Positions 7,908-10,582 of a DNA stretch of 10,582 nucleotides are shown piece by piece. Each line of letters starts with the position of its first letter. Within the stretch, counting starts at the first letter, position 1. The DNA is from Opitutales bacterium. Lineage in GTDB: Bacteria > Verrucomicrobiota > Verrucomicrobiia > Opitutales > UBA2987. The notes beneath the pieces were generated by a model, which worked only from the letters and a program-made list of their open reading frames with translations, ran no database searches and had not been told where the DNA came from. A program made the translations under genes and the position numbers. The stretch spans positions 1 to 10,582 of the forward strand of contig JAJFLT010000293.1 in the NCBI GenBank assembly GCA_021772555.1. The letters run 5' to 3'.

Positions 7908-9944
7908 ATGTCGAGGCAGTTCCAGCTCCAGGCCGATTACGAGCCCACCGGCGACCAACCGGAGGCCATCGAGGCGCTCGTGCGCTCCATCGAATCGGGC
8001 CATCGCTACCAGACGCTGCTCGGGGTGACCGGTTCCGGCAAGACCTTTACGGCGGCCAACATCATCCAGAGGGTGCAGCGGCCCACCCTCGTCATTTCCC
8101 ATAACAAAACCTTGGCTGCCCAATTGTATTCCGAGTTTAAAAACTTTTTCCCCCACAACGCGGTTGAATACTTTGTCAGCTATTACGACTACTACCAGCC
8201 GGAGGCCTACATCCCGCAATCCGACACCTATATCGAAAAAGATTCCTCCATTAACGACGAAATCGAGCGCCTCCGCATCTCCGCCACCAGCGCCCTCATC
8301 AGCCGGCGCGACGTCATCGTGGTAGCCAGCGTATCCTGTATTTATGGACTCGGCTCCCCCGACGATTTCAAGGAGATGATGATACCCATCAACCCCGGCG
8401 CCGAGCTACCCCGCGATGCCTTCCTCCAACGGCTGGTGGAAAACCTCTATCAGCGCAACGACATTGCCTTCGAGCGGGGCTGCTTCCGTGTCCGGGGCGA
8501 AGTGGTGGACGTTTTCCCCGCCTACATGGAGAGCGCCATCCGCATTGAGTTCTGGGGCGATGAGGTGGAGGCGGTCAAGGAACTCAACCCCCTGACCGGT
8601 GAAACAGGGGCCGTTTTGGAGCATTTTCACCTCTATCCGGCCAATCAATACATAACCCCCAGAAACAAGATCGAACAAGCCGTCCGTGCCATCAAGGAGG
8701 AGCTGGCCGAGCGGATCAGTTATTTTGAGAGGGAAAACAAGCTGATCGAGGCCCAGCGCATTCGCATGCGCAGCGATTACGACCTCGAACTTTTACAGGA
8801 AATGGGATTTTGCACCGGTATTGAAAATTATTCCCGGCACCTCTCCGGCCGCAAGGAGGGGGAGCGGCCCTTTTGCCTGATTGATTTCTTTCCCGAAGAC
8901 TTCCTCCTCGTGATGGACGAAAGCCATGCCACTCTTCCCCAAATCGGAGCCATGTACAAGGGCGACCGCTCCCGCAAGGAACGGCTCGTCGAGTACGGTT
9001 TTCGCCTGCCTTCGGCCCTCGACAACCGGCCCCTCCAGGCCGACGAATTCAAGACCGTCACCGGCCAGACCGTTTTCATGTCCGCCACTCCCTCGCCCCG
9101 CGAGTTGGAAATGTCATCCGTCGTGGCCGAGCAGGTCATTCGCCCCACCGGATTGCTCGACCCCGAAATTGAAATCCGTTCCACTGAGGGGCAGGTCGAA
9201 GATTTAATCGGAGAAGTTCATAAGTGCGTGGAGGAAAAGGAGCGCGTCCTTGTCACAACCCTGACCAAACGCATGTCGGAAGATCTTTCGGATTACCTGC
9301 GGGAGCGGAAAATCAGAGTGGAATACCTGCACAGCGACATCGATGCCATCGAGCGTATCGAAATCCTCCGCAACCTGCGCCGGGGTGACTTCGACGTGCT
9401 GGTCGGCATTAATCTTTTGCGCGAAGGCCTCGATTTGCCCGAAGTGGCCCTGGTGGCCATCCTCGACGCCGACAAAGAGGGTTTTCTACGCAGCCGCACC
9501 AGCCTCATCCAGACCGCCGGTCGTGCCGCCCGCCACGAGAAAGGCCGCGTCATCTTCTATGCCAACAAAATGACAGATTCGGTGCGGGCGGCGGATGATA
9601 TTACCCTTCACCGCAGGGAAAGACAGCTCGCCTACAACCGGGAACACGGCATCACCCCTAAAGGCGTCAAACGCGCGGTGCAGGCCAGCCTCCACTACGG
9701 CGTTAAGGAGGAAATTGACCCCATTTGTGTGGCCGAGGCGGGAGGAGACGAGGAAGTGGCCGTCGTTATCGCGGAACTGGAGGAGGAAATGATCATCGCC
9801 TCGAATAAGCTCGAGTTCGAAAAGGCGGCATTGCTTAGGGATCAGATTCGGGAATTAAAGAAAGCCTCAGGACAATCTCTTGATGGCACATCGGCTCGGA
9901 CTGGATCCTATCCGAAGAAGAAGCGACGACGGCGAATGAGTTGA
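7908..9944 (+). CDS. uvrB: Excinuclease ABC subunit B (UvrB)
   Basis: UvrB is the damage-verifying helicase-like subunit of nucleotide excision repair; UvrA loads it and UvrC cuts beside it. The frame is open upstream to 7734, inside the symporter gene, but MSRQFQLQADYEPTGDQPEAI is the classical UvrB start, giving 678 aa against 673 in E. coli. Walker A is GVTGSGKT (39-46). The DNA-clamping beta-hairpin region YYDYYQPEAYIPQSDTYIEK spans about 92-111. Walker B is LLVMDESH (333-340), motif III is MSATPSPRELE (391-401), and motif VI is QTAGRAARHEKG (helicase domain 2). A C-terminal UVR motif (IAELEEEMIIASNKLEFEKA and onward) is the UvrC contact. The protein ends in a basic tail, PKKKRRRRMS, longer and more basic than I would expect. 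There is no Shine-Dalgarno sequence before the ATG. It sits 50 bases after the symporter gene on the same strand. Confidence 0.97.
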   Translation: MSRQFQLQADYEPTGDQPEAIEALVRSIESGHRYQTLLGVTGSGKTFTAANIIQRVQRPTLVISHNKTLAAQLYSEFKNFFPHNAVEYFVSYYDYYQPEAYIPQSDTYIEKDSSINDEIERLRISATSALISRRDVIVVASVSCIYGLGSPDDFKEMMIPINPGAELPRDAFLQRLVENLYQRNDIAFERGCFRVRGEVVDVFPAYMESAIRIEFWGDEVEAVKELNPLTGETGAVLEHFHLYPANQYITPRNKIEQAVRAIKEELAERISYFERENKLIEAQRIRMRSDYDLELLQEMGFCTGIENYSRHLSGRKEGERPFCLIDFFPEDFLLVMDESHATLPQIGAMYKGDRSRKERLVEYGFRLPSALDNRPLQADEFKTVTGQTVFMSATPSPRELEMSSVVAEQVIRPTGLLDPEIEIRSTEGQVEDLIGEVHKCVEEKERVLVTTLTKRMSEDLSDYLRERKIRVEYLHSDIDAIERIEILRNLRRGDFDVLVGINLLREGLDLPEVALVAILDADKEGFLRSRTSLIQTAGRAARHEKGRVIFYANKMTDSVRAADDITLHRRERQLAYNREHGITPKGVKRAVQASLHYGVKEEIDPICVAEAGGDEEVAVVIAELEEEMIIASNKLEFEKAALLRDQIRELKKASGQSLDGTSARTGSYPKKKRRRRMS

Positions 9945-9995
9945 AATGGGAATAATCAGTGAGTTGGCGCTTCTAGTAAGGGAGAGACAAGATAG

Positions 9996-10582
9996 ATGAG
10001 AAAGTTTGGCAATAGTTTGGCGGCGATTTTCTGTTTTGGGGCGGTCGCCTGGTGTGGTATTCGAGTGTATGAACACTACGTATCGGTGAGTCCTTCTCAG
10101 ATACCGATGGTGAGTAGCACCATGTTGACCTCAGCAGAACCTAGTGACTTCACCCCTTTCCAAGTCGTGCCTCCCTTTCCTGCGATTACAAACGCACCGG
10201 TGGTCGTCGGTGATGCGATTGGCCGGGCTGTTACTGAGAATGAGCTGGTGCTGGGTGTCGAGCTCAACGGCGAGGCGCGGGCTTATCCAATTAATATGTT
10301 GACGGGGCCGGATCGCGAGATCATTAACGATCGGCTGGGGGGTGTTGCCATTGCAGCGACCTGGTGACACCTCTGTTTTAATGGCGTCGTGTACGCCAGA
10401 TCGGTTAGGGATCAGGAACTGAATCTCCAGGTTTCGGGAATGCTCTGGAACCGGAGTTTGGTGATGCGAGATCTAGAAACGGGATCTCTATGGAGTCATA
10501 TTCTAGGGCGTTGTATGAAGGGGGACTTGGAGGGTGAGGAACTCTCCTTTGTTCCGGGAACGGTGACGACTTGGATCGATTG
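9996..10582 (+). CDS. DUF3179 domain selenoprotein (in-frame TGA read as Sec124), partial at the right edge
   Basis: A standard reading gives 123 aa ending GGVAIAATW at a TGA (10365-10367). The same frame then stays open for 71 codons to the window edge and reads HLCFNGVVYARS, then LQVSGMLWNRSLVMRDLETG, SLWSHILGRC and VPGTVTTWID, which is plainly the rest of a DUF3179 domain (RAYP...NDxxGG...CxLC...SG-L-NS-LV-D--TGSLW). The TGA takes the place of the first Cys of the conserved CxxC motif, giving UxxC with Cys127. A hairpin suitable as a bacterial SECIS follows. The N-terminus has a hydrophobic segment (about residues 7-22), so the protein is likely exported or membrane-anchored, with the domain outside the cytoplasm. 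GGGAGAGA, 8 bases before the ATG, is a good ribosome site. The biochemical role of DUF3179 is unknown to me; a thiol/selenol redox or metal-binding role is inference. The alternatives are a pseudogene or a sequencing error at one base. Confidence 0.85.
10365..10367 (+). other. TGA codon probably recoded as selenocysteine
   Basis: This in-frame TGA aligns with the first cysteine of the DUF3179 CxxC motif. It differs from the Cys codons TGT and TGC by only its last base. The conserved second Cys follows three codons later, and there is no other stop in this frame to the window end. Confidence 0.8.
10382..10398 (+). promoter_or_regulatory. Candidate bacterial SECIS hairpin
   Basis: TGGCGT (10382-10387) pairs perfectly with ACGCCA (10393-10398) around the loop CGTGT (10388-10392). 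The loop G at 10389 has 21 bases between it and the end of the TGA, inside the spacing range known for bacterial SECIS elements, and it is among the first two loop bases, as SelB recognition usually needs. It lies within the coding sequence, as bacterial SECIS elements do. A weak lower stem (CCT at 10370-10372 with AGG at 10407-10409) is possible. Confidence 0.65.

Overview
The window looks like a piece of a GC-rich bacterial chromosome, most probably from a Verrucomicrobiota-type lineage (Opitutae-like). That guess rests on the mix of genes (LeuCD of the cyanobacterial-like 'LPGDD-DTDRIIPAR' type, FabV as enoyl reductase, a DUF3179 protein), on several starts without a Shine-Dalgarno sequence, and on degenerate 'TAACCACGGAT' intergenic repeats that I remember from such genomes. 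It is inference, not a database result.

Layout. Positions 1-1362 (minus strand) hold an ATPase-TOPRIM protein of the OLD nuclease type. It is visibly more A+T-rich than the rest and its reading frame ends abruptly inside a conserved motif. Positions 1363-2126 are an A+T-rich, apparently non-coding stretch with three copies of a dispersed repeat and one good sigma70-like promoter with no recognisable gene behind it. Positions 2127-5180 form a plus-strand run leuC-leuD-exbB-like-exbD-like: the two subunits of isopropylmalate isomerase (leucine synthesis), then an inner-membrane proton-driven motor pair. Positions 5212-6399 (minus) encode FabV, convergent with exbD. Diverging from fabV, positions 6538-7857 encode a sodium/proton:dicarboxylate or acidic amino acid symporter, followed by uvrB (7908-9944), the DNA-damage recognition helicase of nucleotide excision repair.

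The most interesting item is the last gene, 9996 to the right edge. Conceptual translation stops at a TGA (10365-10367), but the same frame stays open to the end of the window and reads as the continuation of a DUF3179 domain. The TGA sits exactly where the family has the first cysteine of its conserved CxxC motif (here Thr-Trp-[TGA]-His-Leu-Cys). A perfect 6-bp stem with a 5-nt, G-containing loop lies about 21 nt downstream, the right place for a bacterial SECIS element. I read this as a selenoprotein (Sec124, UxxC motif) rather than a 123-aa protein or a pseudogene.

Apart from leuC with leuD, and exbB-like with exbD-like, the genes show no shared pathway: the window is mostly housekeeping genes with one accessory gene at the left edge.
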